Shown one piece after another: positions 45,603 through 54,282 of a stretch of 64,000 nt of DNA (position 1 is its first letter; each line of letters begins with the position of its first letter). Made by a program: the position numbers and the translations under genes. The DNA is from Alkalihalobacillus pseudalcaliphilus (lineage in GTDB: Bacteria; Bacillota; Bacilli; Bacillales; Bacillaceae_D): contig LFJO01000002.1 in the NCBI GenBank assembly GCA_001038565.1, forward strand, positions 217,909 through 281,908. The letters run 5' to 3'. Below the pieces are notes generated by a model. The model ran no database searches, had not been told where the DNA came from, and saw only the letters and a program-made list of their open reading frames with translations.

Positions 45603-47237
45603 TTATAATTCTTTAATATGTTTGATAATCTCCTTAAAGCGGAGATCTAGCTTTTGATAATCGGGATGATTGCTAGGTAAAAAACTGAGCTTCCCTAGTA
45701 CTTCTTGTTTCTCTGTTTCTAGCTGCATTCGCACTTCTTCCACGTTGTCTAGCTGCTGAATAGGTTCTTTCGTTAACTTTTTTACTAAATGGCCTTGCTC
45801 AAACTTAAGCTCAATTTGGGTCGTTTTCTCCAGAAAATAACGATCATGTGATACTACGATTAAGGTGCCGCGATAATGAGATAATGTCTCTTCAAATTGC
45901 TCGCGTGAAGGTAAATCTAAATGATTCGTTGGCTCATCAAGAATGAGTACATCTTTTTCCTCAAGTAAATATTTCATTAATTTACATTTGACTCGTTCGC
46001 CCATACTCATTTCGCGTATGGGTTGTTGCCATTGTGCGGCGGTAAAACCTAATTGTTTGATTATATGACGAACTTTTTCTTGAGCGGACGAGCTCGTTGG
46101 TGCGAACAGGTCTTTGGGTGAGCTGTTCAGTGGTAGGTCAAAGACATCTTGACTGAGGTATCCAACTTTGGCTGCAGGTGAAATCCAAAGGTTACCGGTG
46201 TATGAAGAATCTTCTCCCATGATGATTTTAAGTAGTGTAGATTTGCCGGAACCGTTTTTCCCGGTCAAAGCAACTTTTTCACCATGGTTGATCGTAAAAT
46301 GTTCGGCTGAGAATAGTTGAGTGTCTGTAAACCATTTCTCTAATTGATTTATTTCTAGAAACCTTTTTCCTAGCTTATGATCCATTTGTAGTGAGAACTG
46401 TACTTGGTGCTCCTCTTTTACAGCCTCTACTTTATTTTTGGCTAGCTCTGCTTCAAGTCTTCTCTTTTTCGATTTGATTTGTTTATCTTTTTTCTTGGCC
46501 TTCACGCGGTAGTATTCCTTGAATCCTCCTTTTTTGGTCGATTGGGCATGACCTGAAGCGGACCAGTTGCCTAGTGTGTGTATTTGTTGGTTGATTTGTT
46601 TAATCTTTCTTTGTTGTTTATCAAATTCTTGTTGCTGGTGTAGACGTTGTTGTTCCTTTGCCTTGATATAACTAGAATAGTTACCTTCATGCTCGTGGAG
46701 GGTAGTATCTTCAATGGCCCAAATTGTATCGACAACATCGTCTAAAAAAGCTCTGTCATGTGAAATGACGATGACCGAACCTTGGTAATGACGAATTTGA
46801 TTTTGTAGCTTTGTTAAGCCTTCCTGGTCAAGGTGATTAGTAGGCTCATCTAATAATAGAAGATCTGATTGTTTGGCGAATCCTTCAATTAAACGTACCT
46901 TGAGCTTTTCACCCCCACTTAAATGCTGGTAATGAACAAGTGGAATCCCCCACTTTTTTAATTGTTCCATCTCATCTGGTTCATTTACATTTATTTCAAA
47001 ATTGGCTTGTTCTTGTTCAACCGTCGTTATCGCTAGTGAGTCAATAAGAGGCTCTATGACTCCGGAAGTCGGCATCATATCACCATTGATAAGCTTAAGC
47101 AACGTAGATTTGCCAGATCCATTCCTACCTATTAAGCCGATCACACTGCCTTTTTTTATTGCCACATGTATATTTTTAAATAACACTCGTTCTTGAAATT
47201 CTACCTGTACTTGATTCATTTTAAGAAGTTCTATCAT
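45603..47237 (-). CDS. ABC-F ribosomal protection protein (VmlR-like)
   Basis: A 544-residue soluble protein with two ATPase domains and no membrane part. Walker A motifs are GRNGSGKST and GKNGSGKST; signatures LSGGEKLK and MSMGERVK; Walker B LLLLDEPTNHLD and [12 protein letters not shown]. Between them lies a long basic coiled linker (about 190-280, many Lys/Gln), the antibiotic-resistance-type arm that reaches the ribosomal peptidyl site. Length and layout match B. subtilis VmlR, which protects against lincosamides, streptogramin A and pleuromutilins. ATG 47237 follows AAGGGG. Its leader contains an attenuator. Confidence 0.88.
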   Translation of the reverse strand: MIELLKMNQVQVEFQERVLFKNIHVAIKKGSVIGLIGRNGSGKSTLLKLINGDMMPTSGVIEPLIDSLAITTVEQEQANFEINVNEPDEMEQLKKWGIPLVHYQHLSGGEKLKVRLIEGFAKQSDLLLLDEPTNHLDQEGLTKLQNQIRHYQGSVIVISHDRAFLDDVVDTIWAIEDTTLHEHEGNYSSYIKAKEQQRLHQQQEFDKQQRKIKQINQQIHTLGNWSASGHAQSTKKGGFKEYYRVKAKKKDKQIKSKKRRLEAELAKNKVEAVKEEHQVQFSLQMDHKLGKRFLEINQLEKWFTDTQLFSAEHFTINHGEKVALTGKNGSGKSTLLKIIMGEDSSYTGNLWISPAAKVGYLSQDVFDLPLNSSPKDLFAPTSSSAQEKVRHIIKQLGFTAAQWQQPIREMSMGERVKCKLMKYLLEEKDVLILDEPTNHLDLPSREQFEETLSHYRGTLIVVSHDRYFLEKTTQIELKFEQGHLVKKLTKEPIQQLDNVEEVRMQLETEKQEVLGKLSFLPSNHPDYQKLDLRFKEIIKHIKEL

Positions 47238-47264
47238 TATGAATTCCCCTTTTTAGAGGGAGGA

Positions 47265-47377
47265 ACAGAAAAATCCTCCCAAATAATTGGAAGGATTAGC
47301 CGACATATACCAAATAAAATAAAGCATTCATCCTCATGAATGACTGCTTGCATATGGAAAATGGGTAGACTAATCCT
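47265..47377 (-). promoter_or_regulatory. Transcription attenuator in the ABC-F leader
   Basis: Read on the minus strand: AGGATTAG (47370-47377) can pair perfectly with CTAATCCT (47292-47299); alternatively ATCCTTCC (47289-47296) pairs with GGGAGGAT (47273-47280), which is followed by TTTTTCTG, an intrinsic terminator. The two structures share bases and exclude each other, as in antibiotic-induced leaders of ABC-F genes. A further hairpin CATTCAT gagg ATGAATG lies between. Confidence 0.75.
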
Positions 47378-47431
47378 AGGTTTACGTGTTTGAAATATCA
47401 AATTTCAATTAGTAAAAATAAGATTAGTTAA

Positions 47432-47446
47432 TCATTGTCCACCCAT
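47432..47446 (-). CDS. Possible four-residue leader peptide of the ABC-F gene
   Basis: ATG-GGT-GGA-CAA-TGA encodes Met-Gly-Gly-Gln and lies about 20 bases behind the predicted transcription start, with GAAAGGA just upstream. Stalling of a drug-bound ribosome here could free the antiterminator. Overlapping it, ATG-ATT-AAC-TAA is an alternative three-codon frame. Too short to prove from sequence. Confidence 0.4.
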   Translation of the reverse strand: MGGQ

Positions 47447-47471
47447 CAGTCCTTTCAAAATAATTACAGTT

Positions 47472-47501
47472 ACTATAACACATGGGGAGCTTGTCTGTAA
47501 A
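47472..47501 (-). promoter_or_regulatory. Promoter of the ABC-F gene
   Basis: TTTACA (47496-47501) and TATAGT (47472-47477), minus strand, 18-base spacer. Predicted start near 47465, giving a leader of about 227 bases. Confidence 0.65.
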
Positions 47502-47509
47502 TGTATTGA

Positions 47510-47914
47510 AAGTAGTTGAGTTAAATTAGGTTTGAGTAAAAGACAACCTTGACTTATAATTTTGTTAAGAATAACTTTTTTAAGTAGTGAAAGTAAAATA
47601 AGTGATGCTCATTTATCAAGATAATTTGACCTTTCGTTTTTTGTTTTGGTCCGTTTCTGAAAATCGCAAATGCGCGAAATAGCCAATCGGGCGTGGCTAC
47701 GGTCCAAAAATACTTGGATGGTAGATATTAATCATGGTCAGTGATTACTCTCTCTCTTATTTTGTTGGCTGTTTGTGCGGTATGCTGAATCCTTTTGGGT
47801 AAGCTCTTATGGGCAATATCCAAAAAGTGGCGGGGCTACGTCTTAATGTGAGAATCACCAAAACCATTTATGAAAGAAAGGCCACTAGTTAAAGAGAAAA
47901 ATCCAATAGAACAA
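47510..47914. other. Intergenic, no gene seen
   Basis: AT-rich with a GC-richer island at 47640-47712, where TTTTGGtCCGT pairs with ACGGtCCAAAA around inner GC-rich sequence; it resembles the hairpin style of the repeats but shares no clear sequence with them. Confidence 0.35.
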
Positions 47915-48200
47915 ATGCCACCAACAAACACGAAAGTGTGCTTTTTATTGATTTCCTTTCATTCACTTTTGGTTTTTGTTCTGGATTCATTTTAATGAAT
48001 GATGTAAAACTGGTCTTGAATTTGAGATTTAGATTAACCCAGCGGACGGAAATATGCGGAGACTACAATGGGGCGTAGTGGAAGAGCTGAGATCCAGAGG
48101 CGTAGCCGATTAGCTCAGCGCCACCACAATAGGACGCGGAGCATAATTTTCGGTAGCGACGAGTAGAGCTACCGCATATCATCTTTAGTACACTTTCAGC
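47915..48200. repeat. Modular intergenic repeat, copy D (type 1)
   Basis: Reverse orientation to copy A. From CCACCAACAAACACG, through TTTTTGTTCTGGATTCATTTT and AACCCAGCGGACGG to ATGCGGAGAC, the paired core GAGCTGAGATCCAG ... TTAGCTCAGCGCCAC, GGACGCGGAGCATAATTTTC and the boundary GTACACTTTCAGC at 48188-48200. It lies 90 bases before the crt-linked tetR gene. Confidence 0.8.
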
Positions 48201-48290
48201 TATGGTGGGAGGCAGTGTCTAGGGGGCTGAAAGTTCTTATTTTAAGATAATTACTAATAGGTAAATTAAAAATAGGAAAAGGTGAATAGA

Positions 48291-48875
48291 TTGAAGAAAA
48301 GAACAAGATTGGAAGAATTAGAACGTACTCGAACGAGAATACTTGATGTAGCTGAGAATTTATTTATGGAAAAAGGATTCCGAGCGGTATCAACGAGAGA
48401 GATTGCACAACATGCCAAGGTTACACAACCAACACTCTATCACCACTTTAAAGATAAAGAGACATTATACATGGTGATGATTGAACGGTTTGTTGAATCG
48501 ATTCAAATGAAAATGCAAAAGGTTAATGAAGGTGAAGTAGCTGATAAGCTTGAACGTATGTTAATGATTTTATCTGAAGAGCATCCTTCAAGTATTATGC
48601 TCATGGTTCATGATCTAATGGTTGAAGTTTCAGAACCAAATAAATCACGTATCTACATTTTATGGCGTCAAACCTATTTAGACCCTTTTATGACAATATT
48701 TAGGGAATTAAAAAAGGAAGGAAGATTAAGAACACATATTTCCCCTGAGGAAGCAGCGAGATTTTGTTTATTAACATTAGGACAAGCGATGTTATGGAAG
48801 AATCGAAGAAAAGAGCTTCAGGCACAATTTAACATATACGTCGATATCATACTGAATGGTACATATATTCGATAG
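48291..48875 (+). CDS. TetR family transcriptional regulator next to the carotenoid operon
   Basis: A 194-residue TetR protein: HTH in RILDVAENLFMEKGFRAVSTREIAQHAKVTQPTLYHHFKDKETLY (about residues 15-60, quoted in parts), then a helical effector domain. TTG 48291 stands eight bases behind AAAAGG; GTG 48282 is the alternative. It is co-directional with the crt operon 340 bases downstream, and large inverted repeats between them (48963-48987 and 49090-49115) are candidate operators. Confidence 0.85.
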   Translation: MKKRTRLEELERTRTRILDVAENLFMEKGFRAVSTREIAQHAKVTQPTLYHHFKDKETLYMVMIERFVESIQMKMQKVNEGEVADKLERMLMILSEEHPSSIMLMVHDLMVEVSEPNKSRIYILWRQTYLDPFMTIFRELKKEGRLRTHISPEEAARFCLLTLGQAMLWKNRRKELQAQFNIYVDIILNGTYIR

Positions 48876-48962
48876 TGGACAAGCACTAATTTATCTATTT
48901 TAAAACGATAAGTGAGGTGTTTTTTTGTCTCCTCTATGACATTCAGTTTGTCCATTCGTAGC

Positions 48963-48987
48963 AAACAAATGAAAATTTCATTTGTTT
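48963..48987. promoter_or_regulatory. Perfect 25-bp palindrome between tetR and crtN
   Basis: AAACAAATGAAA and TTTCATTTGTTT flank a single central A: 12-bp arms without mismatch. No T tract follows. It is either an operator (TetR candidate) or a hairpin ending the tetR transcript. Confidence 0.55.
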
Positions 48988-49089
48988 ATCTTCTTATAAG
49001 AGTCTGTCATCGGCTAAGTTCATTTTAAACAAACTATTTTCTTTTTTTAGGAGGAAATAGGAGACCAGTTATTTTATTTTAAATAAAAG

Positions 49090-49126
49090 TTTCATTTATC
49101 GTTTGATAAGTGAAAATTATGGGTAT
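49090..49126 (+). promoter_or_regulatory. SigB-type promoter of the crt operon with overlapping inverted repeat
   Basis: GTTTGA (49101-49106) and GGGTAT (49121-49126) with a 14-base spacer match the SigB consensus GTTTAA/GGGTAT at 11 of 12 positions, 87 bases before the crtN ATG. TTTCATTTATC / GATAAGTGAAA (49090-49115, one mismatch) overlaps the -35, so a repressor there would block it. Confidence 0.7.
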
Positions 49127-49212
49127 CTACTAAAAGAAAGATTGGATACATGATCTTATTTTTAATCCTTAAAGACAGATAACCAAGAAGTCTAAGAAAA
49201 TGTGGGGTGCCT

Positions 49213-50784
49213 ATGAAAAAGAATAAGAAGGTTATAGTTATTGGTGCTGGTGTAGCTGGATTAGCAAGTGCCATACGATTACAGGTAGCGGGTTATCAAG
49301 TAGAAATCTATGAAAAGAATCAAACACCGGGTGGAAAGATGAATCGTATTCATCAAGACGGATATCAATTTGATTTAGGACCAAGTATTGTTATGATGCC
49401 AGAGCTTTACCAAGAAGTTTTTAAGCTAGCAGGAAAAAACCCGGATGATTATATTCCAATGGAGAAACTCGACCCCATGTATGACGTTTTTTTCGGAGCA
49501 CAAGCAACAGAGAAATATGCCATTTCCTCTGACTTTATTGATTTAATTAAAACTTTCGAACAAATTAATGAGCGTGATACAGAAGGGTTTTTGACGTATT
49601 TACAGAAAATTTATAAGCGCTTTAATGTGGCAAAAAATCACTTTTTACAACGCCCATTTAGACATTTTTTTGACTTCTATAACCCGTATATGATTTGGCA
49701 AGGCTTGAAGCTTCGCACATTAGGTAATGCCGATGCATTTATTAGCCAACATATTAAAGATGAGCGCTTAAAGCAAATGCTCAGTTTTCAAACGTTATAT
49801 ATTGGAGTCTCGCCATATAGTGGACCTTCCCTTTATACGATTATTCCGATGATTGAATTTATGTATGGGGTTTGGTTTATAAAAGGTGGGATGTACACGA
49901 TGGCTACGGCGATGGAAAGGCTTTTTAAAGAGCTTGGTGGCAATATCTATTATCAAACGGAAGTGGATGAAATCGTAGTAAAAGGCGGTCGTGCAACTGG
50001 TATTCGCTTAAATAAGGAAGTAGTTGCCGCGGATTTTGTTGTTTGTAATGCGGACTTTCCACATGCGATGAAATTCTTGGTGAAGGATACAAAAGCCAAA
50101 GGTAAATATACGGATGCCAAAATAGATAAAATGAAATACTCATGTTCATGTTTTCTGATGTATTTAGGTATGGATAAAAAATATGAACATCTCGATGCTG
50201 TCCACAATTTCTTTTTTAGCGAAGATTTACGTCAGAATATTGAAGGTATTTTTAATGGGGAAAAGTTAGAAGACCCTTCATTTTATCTTTATATAGCTTC
50301 TAAGATGGACCCTTCCTTAGCACCGAAAGATAAAGATGGTTTATATATCCTTGTTCCCGTTTCAGACTTATCGACATCTCAATATGAGTGGGATGAGCAA
50401 ACGGTTTCGTTTTACCGCAATAAGGTGTTTACTAAACTGTCAGGAATTGAAGGGTTGGAACATATTGAAAACGATATTGTTTCTGAAAGTTATATGACAC
50501 CGATTGATTTTAAAGAGAAGTTAAATGCCTATAATGGGGCATGTTTCGGATTGCGTCCAACGTTAACTCAAAGTAATCATATGCGTCCTCAGAGTAAGGC
50601 CAAAAAGTGTGAAAATCTTTACTTTACGGGAAGTAGTACACACCCAGGAGCAGGTGTTCCAATTGTTTTGTTATCAGCCAAAATTGCGACAGAAGAATTA
50701 ATGCTTGATGATGGTACCTTCCAAAATTCAAAAGTAGAGGTGAAGAGTTATGTTAATGAAGCAGACGCAGCAGTTAAAAGCTGA
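49213..50784 (+). CDS. crtN: 4,4'-diapophytoene desaturase (CrtN-like)
   Basis: A 523-residue FAD enzyme of the phytoene desaturase family. IGAGVAGLASAIRLQVAGYQVEIYEKN is the dinucleotide-binding fold, and the C-terminal GSSTHPGAGVPIVLLSA the second FAD-binding signature. Together with crtM next to it, it should turn 4,4'-diapophytoene into the yellow 4,4'-diaponeurosporene. ATG 49213 has a modest ribosome binding site; GTG 49207 is possible. First gene of five. Confidence 0.88.
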   Translation: MKKNKKVIVIGAGVAGLASAIRLQVAGYQVEIYEKNQTPGGKMNRIHQDGYQFDLGPSIVMMPELYQEVFKLAGKNPDDYIPMEKLDPMYDVFFGAQATEKYAISSDFIDLIKTFEQINERDTEGFLTYLQKIYKRFNVAKNHFLQRPFRHFFDFYNPYMIWQGLKLRTLGNADAFISQHIKDERLKQMLSFQTLYIGVSPYSGPSLYTIIPMIEFMYGVWFIKGGMYTMATAMERLFKELGGNIYYQTEVDEIVVKGGRATGIRLNKEVVAADFVVCNADFPHAMKFLVKDTKAKGKYTDAKIDKMKYSCSCFLMYLGMDKKYEHLDAVHNFFFSEDLRQNIEGIFNGEKLEDPSFYLYIASKMDPSLAPKDKDGLYILVPVSDLSTSQYEWDEQTVSFYRNKVFTKLSGIEGLEHIENDIVSESYMTPIDFKEKLNAYNGACFGLRPTLTQSNHMRPQSKAKKCENLYFTGSSTHPGAGVPIVLLSAKIATEELMLDDGTFQNSKVEVKSYVNEADAAVKS

Positions 50785-51625
50785 TTACTATTTTTGTGAA
50801 AAAATCATCCGAAAACATTCTCAAAGTTTTTATTATACATTTAAACAACTCCCAAAAGATAAAGCGCGTGCCGTCTATGTTATTTATGCTTTTTGTCGGT
50901 TAGCTGATAATACGATTGACCAAAATAGTGATCATCAAGTTAAAAAAATGCAGCTGATGAATTTACGAGAACAATTAGAAGCTTTTGAGCGAGGGGAGGA
51001 ACTCTCAGCACCTTTATGGAGAGCTTTACGTGATGTGTTTAATCGCTACGAAATGGACATCCAACCATTTTATGATCAATTAATCGGTCAGGAAATGGAT
51101 TTAGATTTTTCTATTCCAAAAGATGTGGAGGCACTTGAAACGTATAGCTATTATGTGGCAGGTACAGTTGGTCTAATGCTACTTCCTATTATTGCAACAG
51201 AGCATAATCATAAACTCAAGCAGTCAGCTATCCAGTTAGGTGTAGCGATGCAAATTACGAATATTCTTCGAGATGTATTTGAGGATGTAGGTAAGTATCA
51301 GCGTATTTATTTGCCCTCTGACTTAATGGAGACGTTGCAATACTCTGTTCAGGATGCTGAAGGGTTTATTGTAAATGAAGCATTTATTCAAATTTGGGAG
51401 CAATTAGCTCAAAGAGCGGAATCTAACTATGTTCAGTTTGAAGATTCTCTTCATCTCTTTGATCAAGATAGTCAATTCCAAGTCCTATCTGCAGCAAGGG
51501 TATATCGTCAAATCTTACAAGTAGTAAGGGAAAATCAATATCAATGTTTTGGGAAAATAAATGCCGTTTCTGCTACACAAATAGGTCAAATAATCCGACT
51601 TACACAAATAGATATTGCGAATTAA
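50750..51625 (+). CDS. crtM: Dehydrosqualene (4,4'-diapophytoene) synthase
   Basis: A 291-residue squalene/phytoene synthase family protein that joins two farnesyl diphosphates. YAFCRLADNTID holds the first aspartate motif in a shortened form (DNTID) and ITNILRDVFEDVG the second (DxxxD); YSYYVAGTVG lies between. ATG 50750 follows AGAGGTGAAGAG and overlaps crtN by 35 bases, so the two are co-translated. The C30 chain length is inferred from the neighbouring crtP, crtQ and crtO genes. Confidence 0.9.
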   Translation: MLMKQTQQLKADYYFCEKIIRKHSQSFYYTFKQLPKDKARAVYVIYAFCRLADNTIDQNSDHQVKKMQLMNLREQLEAFERGEELSAPLWRALRDVFNRYEMDIQPFYDQLIGQEMDLDFSIPKDVEALETYSYYVAGTVGLMLLPIIATEHNHKLKQSAIQLGVAMQITNILRDVFEDVGKYQRIYLPSDLMETLQYSVQDAEGFIVNEAFIQIWEQLAQRAESNYVQFEDSLHLFDQDSQFQVLSAARVYRQILQVVRENQYQCFGKINAVSATQIGQIIRLTQIDIAN

Positions 51626-51636
51626 GGGGTGTTAGG

Positions 51637-53142
51637 ATGCGAAGTCAAAAGAAGAAGGCGATTGTGATCGGTGCTGGTCTTGGTGGAATTTCATCCGCTA
51701 TTTCTTTAGCTCAAGCAGGCTTTCATATAGATGTTTTTGAAAAGAATGAACACCTTGGTGGAAAGGTAAATCGCTTAGAACTAGATGGATTTGGTTTTGA
51801 TTTAGGTCCGAGTATCTTAACGATGCCTTATATCTTTGAAGACTTGTTTACAAAAAGTAACCGTGTAATGAAGGATTATGTGAAGATAAAACGCCTTGAA
51901 CATGAGTGGAGGGCTTTTCATCCCGGTGGAGATATTATTAATGTATATGGCGATCTTGACCAAATGCTCCATCAGAATGACCTTCTTAGCAAAAAAGATA
52001 TGAAAGATTATCAAAGGTTTTTACGATATGCTAAAAAGCTTTATGAAGCAACAGAAAAAGGTTATTTCGCTCAAGGTTATGATACGACGATGGAAGTCAT
52101 GAAACAATTTGGCGTTTTCAAATCAATCCGTGAATTTGATCTACATTCAACGATGTATGGAGCAATTAATCGTTATATTCGAAATCCGAAGTTGAAGAAA
52201 ACATTAGCTTATTTTATTAAATATGTAGGCTCTTCTCCATATGAGGCACCAGCTGTATTAAACATGATGATTTATATGCAACAGCAACAAGGGGTTTGGT
52301 ATGTGGAAGGCGGGATTCACCGATTAGCCGAAGGGCTTGTGAAGCTGGCGAGAGAGTTAGGCGTTCAGTTTCATACGGGGCAAGCTGTCATAAATATGGA
52401 GAAAGAAAAAAGAGCCATTAAGGCTATTGAATTAGAGGATGGCCGAAAGTGGACAGCTGATTATTTTGTCTCTAACATGGAAGTGATCCCTGCCTATGAA
52501 AGGCTACTTAAGGTTGAAGAAAAGGAGCTGAAAAAGTTGGAGAAGAAATTTGAGCCTTCAAGTTCCGGGCTTGTTCTCCATCTTGGCGTAAAAGCAAATT
52601 ATCGCCAGCTTACTCATCACAACTTCTTTTTTTCAAATGATTTAAAGGCACAGATGGATAAGGTGTTTAAACAAAAGGTTTTACCAGATGACCCAACTAT
52701 TTATTTAGTCAATGTTAATAAAACCGACTCAACCCAAGCACCTGATGGTTATGAAAATTTAAAAGTTTTACCTCATATTCCATATATTCAGGATGAGCCT
52801 TTTTCACAAGAGCAATATATGAAATTTCGTGATCTAATTTTAGCAAAATTAGAAACGATGGGTTTAACCGATTTACGGAAAAATATTGTTACAGAGCATA
52901 TGTGGACACCTCATGATATTCAGCGAACATATGGATCGCATCGTGGTTCAATTTATGGAACGGTCTCTGATAAAAAGAAAAACAAGGGATTCAAGCATCC
53001 AAAACAAAGTGAAAATTTCCACAACCTATTCTTTACAGGTGGAACGGTTAATCCTGGAGCGGGTATGCCGATGGTTGTTTTAAGTGGTAAACAGGTTAGT
53101 GATAAAATTATCGCAGCTGAAAACGAAAAGGGAAAAAGGTGA
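51637..53142 (+). CDS. crtP: 4,4'-diaponeurosporene oxidase (CrtP-like)
   Basis: A 501-residue paralogue of CrtN: IGAGLGGISSAISLAQAGFHIDVFEKN at the N-terminus and GGTVNPGAGMPMVVLSG at the C-terminus. In Staphylococcus and Bacillus clusters the second such enzyme oxidises the terminal methyl group of diaponeurosporene towards the carboxylic acid. The length agrees with S. aureus CrtP. ATG 51637 follows AAGGGGTG, 11 bases after crtM. Confidence 0.85.
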   Translation: MRSQKKKAIVIGAGLGGISSAISLAQAGFHIDVFEKNEHLGGKVNRLELDGFGFDLGPSILTMPYIFEDLFTKSNRVMKDYVKIKRLEHEWRAFHPGGDIINVYGDLDQMLHQNDLLSKKDMKDYQRFLRYAKKLYEATEKGYFAQGYDTTMEVMKQFGVFKSIREFDLHSTMYGAINRYIRNPKLKKTLAYFIKYVGSSPYEAPAVLNMMIYMQQQQGVWYVEGGIHRLAEGLVKLARELGVQFHTGQAVINMEKEKRAIKAIELEDGRKWTADYFVSNMEVIPAYERLLKVEEKELKKLEKKFEPSSSGLVLHLGVKANYRQLTHHNFFFSNDLKAQMDKVFKQKVLPDDPTIYLVNVNKTDSTQAPDGYENLKVLPHIPYIQDEPFSQEQYMKFRDLILAKLETMGLTDLRKNIVTEHMWTPHDIQRTYGSHRGSIYGTVSDKKKNKGFKHPKQSENFHNLFFTGGTVNPGAGMPMVVLSGKQVSDKIIAAENEKGKR

Positions 53143-53146
53143 CCGA

Positions 53147-54271
53147 ATGTTCATGTTTCTGATGTGGGTCGGCTTACTATTGATTTTTCTTTCCTTTGTG
53201 GCAGGCAGTGCGATGTTATGGAATACAGCAAGGATTCCAAAGACTAAAGGAGGTGTATCTACCGATAAGGTTTCTGTCATTATACCAGCCAGAAATGAGG
53301 AAGGGCGAATCGGCCCACTATTACAATCTCTGCTCTCTCAAACAAACCCAGCACTAGAAATCATCGTCGTTGATGATCACTCTACAGATCGGACTGTTGC
53401 CGAATCGAGAGCTTATGGTGTTACGGTCTTGGAAGCGAAGTACTCGAAGCAATTAGAATGGCAAGGGAAGTCTGCAGCTTGTTGGCTAGGGGCGAAGTAT
53501 GCAAGCGGTGAACTGCTTTTATTTTTAGATGCGGATACGAGATTAGAGCATTCTGGTAGTTTGGCTAGTTTAATTGGACAGTACATAAGTGATGGCGCGT
53601 CGGGGATATTGTCCGTTCAACCCTATCACCATATTAAAAAATTTTACGAGAATTTTTCGGTGATTTTTAATATAATTGTTTTAGCGGGCATGAACGGCTT
53701 CTCCTGTTTAAAAGAGCGAATTAAGCCTGCTGGGGCATTCGGTCCGTGCATCCTCTGCCGAAAAGATCAATATTTTGAAGTTGGTGGTCATGAGACTGTT
53801 GGAGAAGCTATTATGGATGATATCGTCCTTGGTGAAATTTTCATGAAAAAGGGCTTACCCGTTCAGTTAAAGACCGGTCATGGATGTATTCAATTTCGCA
53901 TGTATGCTGAGGGGATGCTTCGATTAATCGAAGGTTGGACAAAAGGCTTTGCGACAGCTGCTACTTCCACACACCGCTTTATTTTAATCTTAATTAGTCT
54001 GTGGATGACTGGAGCTTTCCTAATCCCCATTCAGTTAGCTATAAGTATATGGGTCGGTTTTAGTCATTGGTCCATACTCTTAGCAGGTATCTATTTGTTA
54101 TTTTATGGACATTTAGTGTGGCTAGCAAGAAAGGTTGGTCATTTTTCACCTTATGTTCTTACGTTATTTCCTCTTTTCTTTCTCTTCTTTACGGCGTTGT
54201 TCATACGGTCTATTTATTTAACGAAGGTGCATAAAGAGGTTCGTTGGAAAGGTAGAAATGTTAAAGTGTAA
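53147..54271 (+). CDS. crtQ: Diaponeurosporenoate glycosyltransferase (CrtQ-like)
   Basis: A 374-residue family 2 glycosyltransferase: an N-terminal membrane helix, then VSVIIPARNEEGRIGPLLQS, DDHSTDRT, LLFLDADTR (metal-binding DAD) and AIMDDIVLGEIF, followed by three C-terminal helices. It matches S. aureus CrtQ in length and layout, which adds glucose to the carotenoid acid. ATG 53147 begins four bases after the crtP stop, whose end provides AAAAAGGTG. Confidence 0.86.
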   Translation: MFMFLMWVGLLLIFLSFVAGSAMLWNTARIPKTKGGVSTDKVSVIIPARNEEGRIGPLLQSLLSQTNPALEIIVVDDHSTDRTVAESRAYGVTVLEAKYSKQLEWQGKSAACWLGAKYASGELLLFLDADTRLEHSGSLASLIGQYISDGASGILSVQPYHHIKKFYENFSVIFNIIVLAGMNGFSCLKERIKPAGAFGPCILCRKDQYFEVGGHETVGEAIMDDIVLGEIFMKKGLPVQLKTGHGCIQFRMYAEGMLRLIEGWTKGFATAATSTHRFILILISLWMTGAFLIPIQLAISIWVGFSHWSILLAGIYLLFYGHLVWLARKVGHFSPYVLTLFPLFFLFFTALFIRSIYLTKVHKEVRWKGRNVKV

Positions 54272-54282
54272 GGAGTGAGGAG

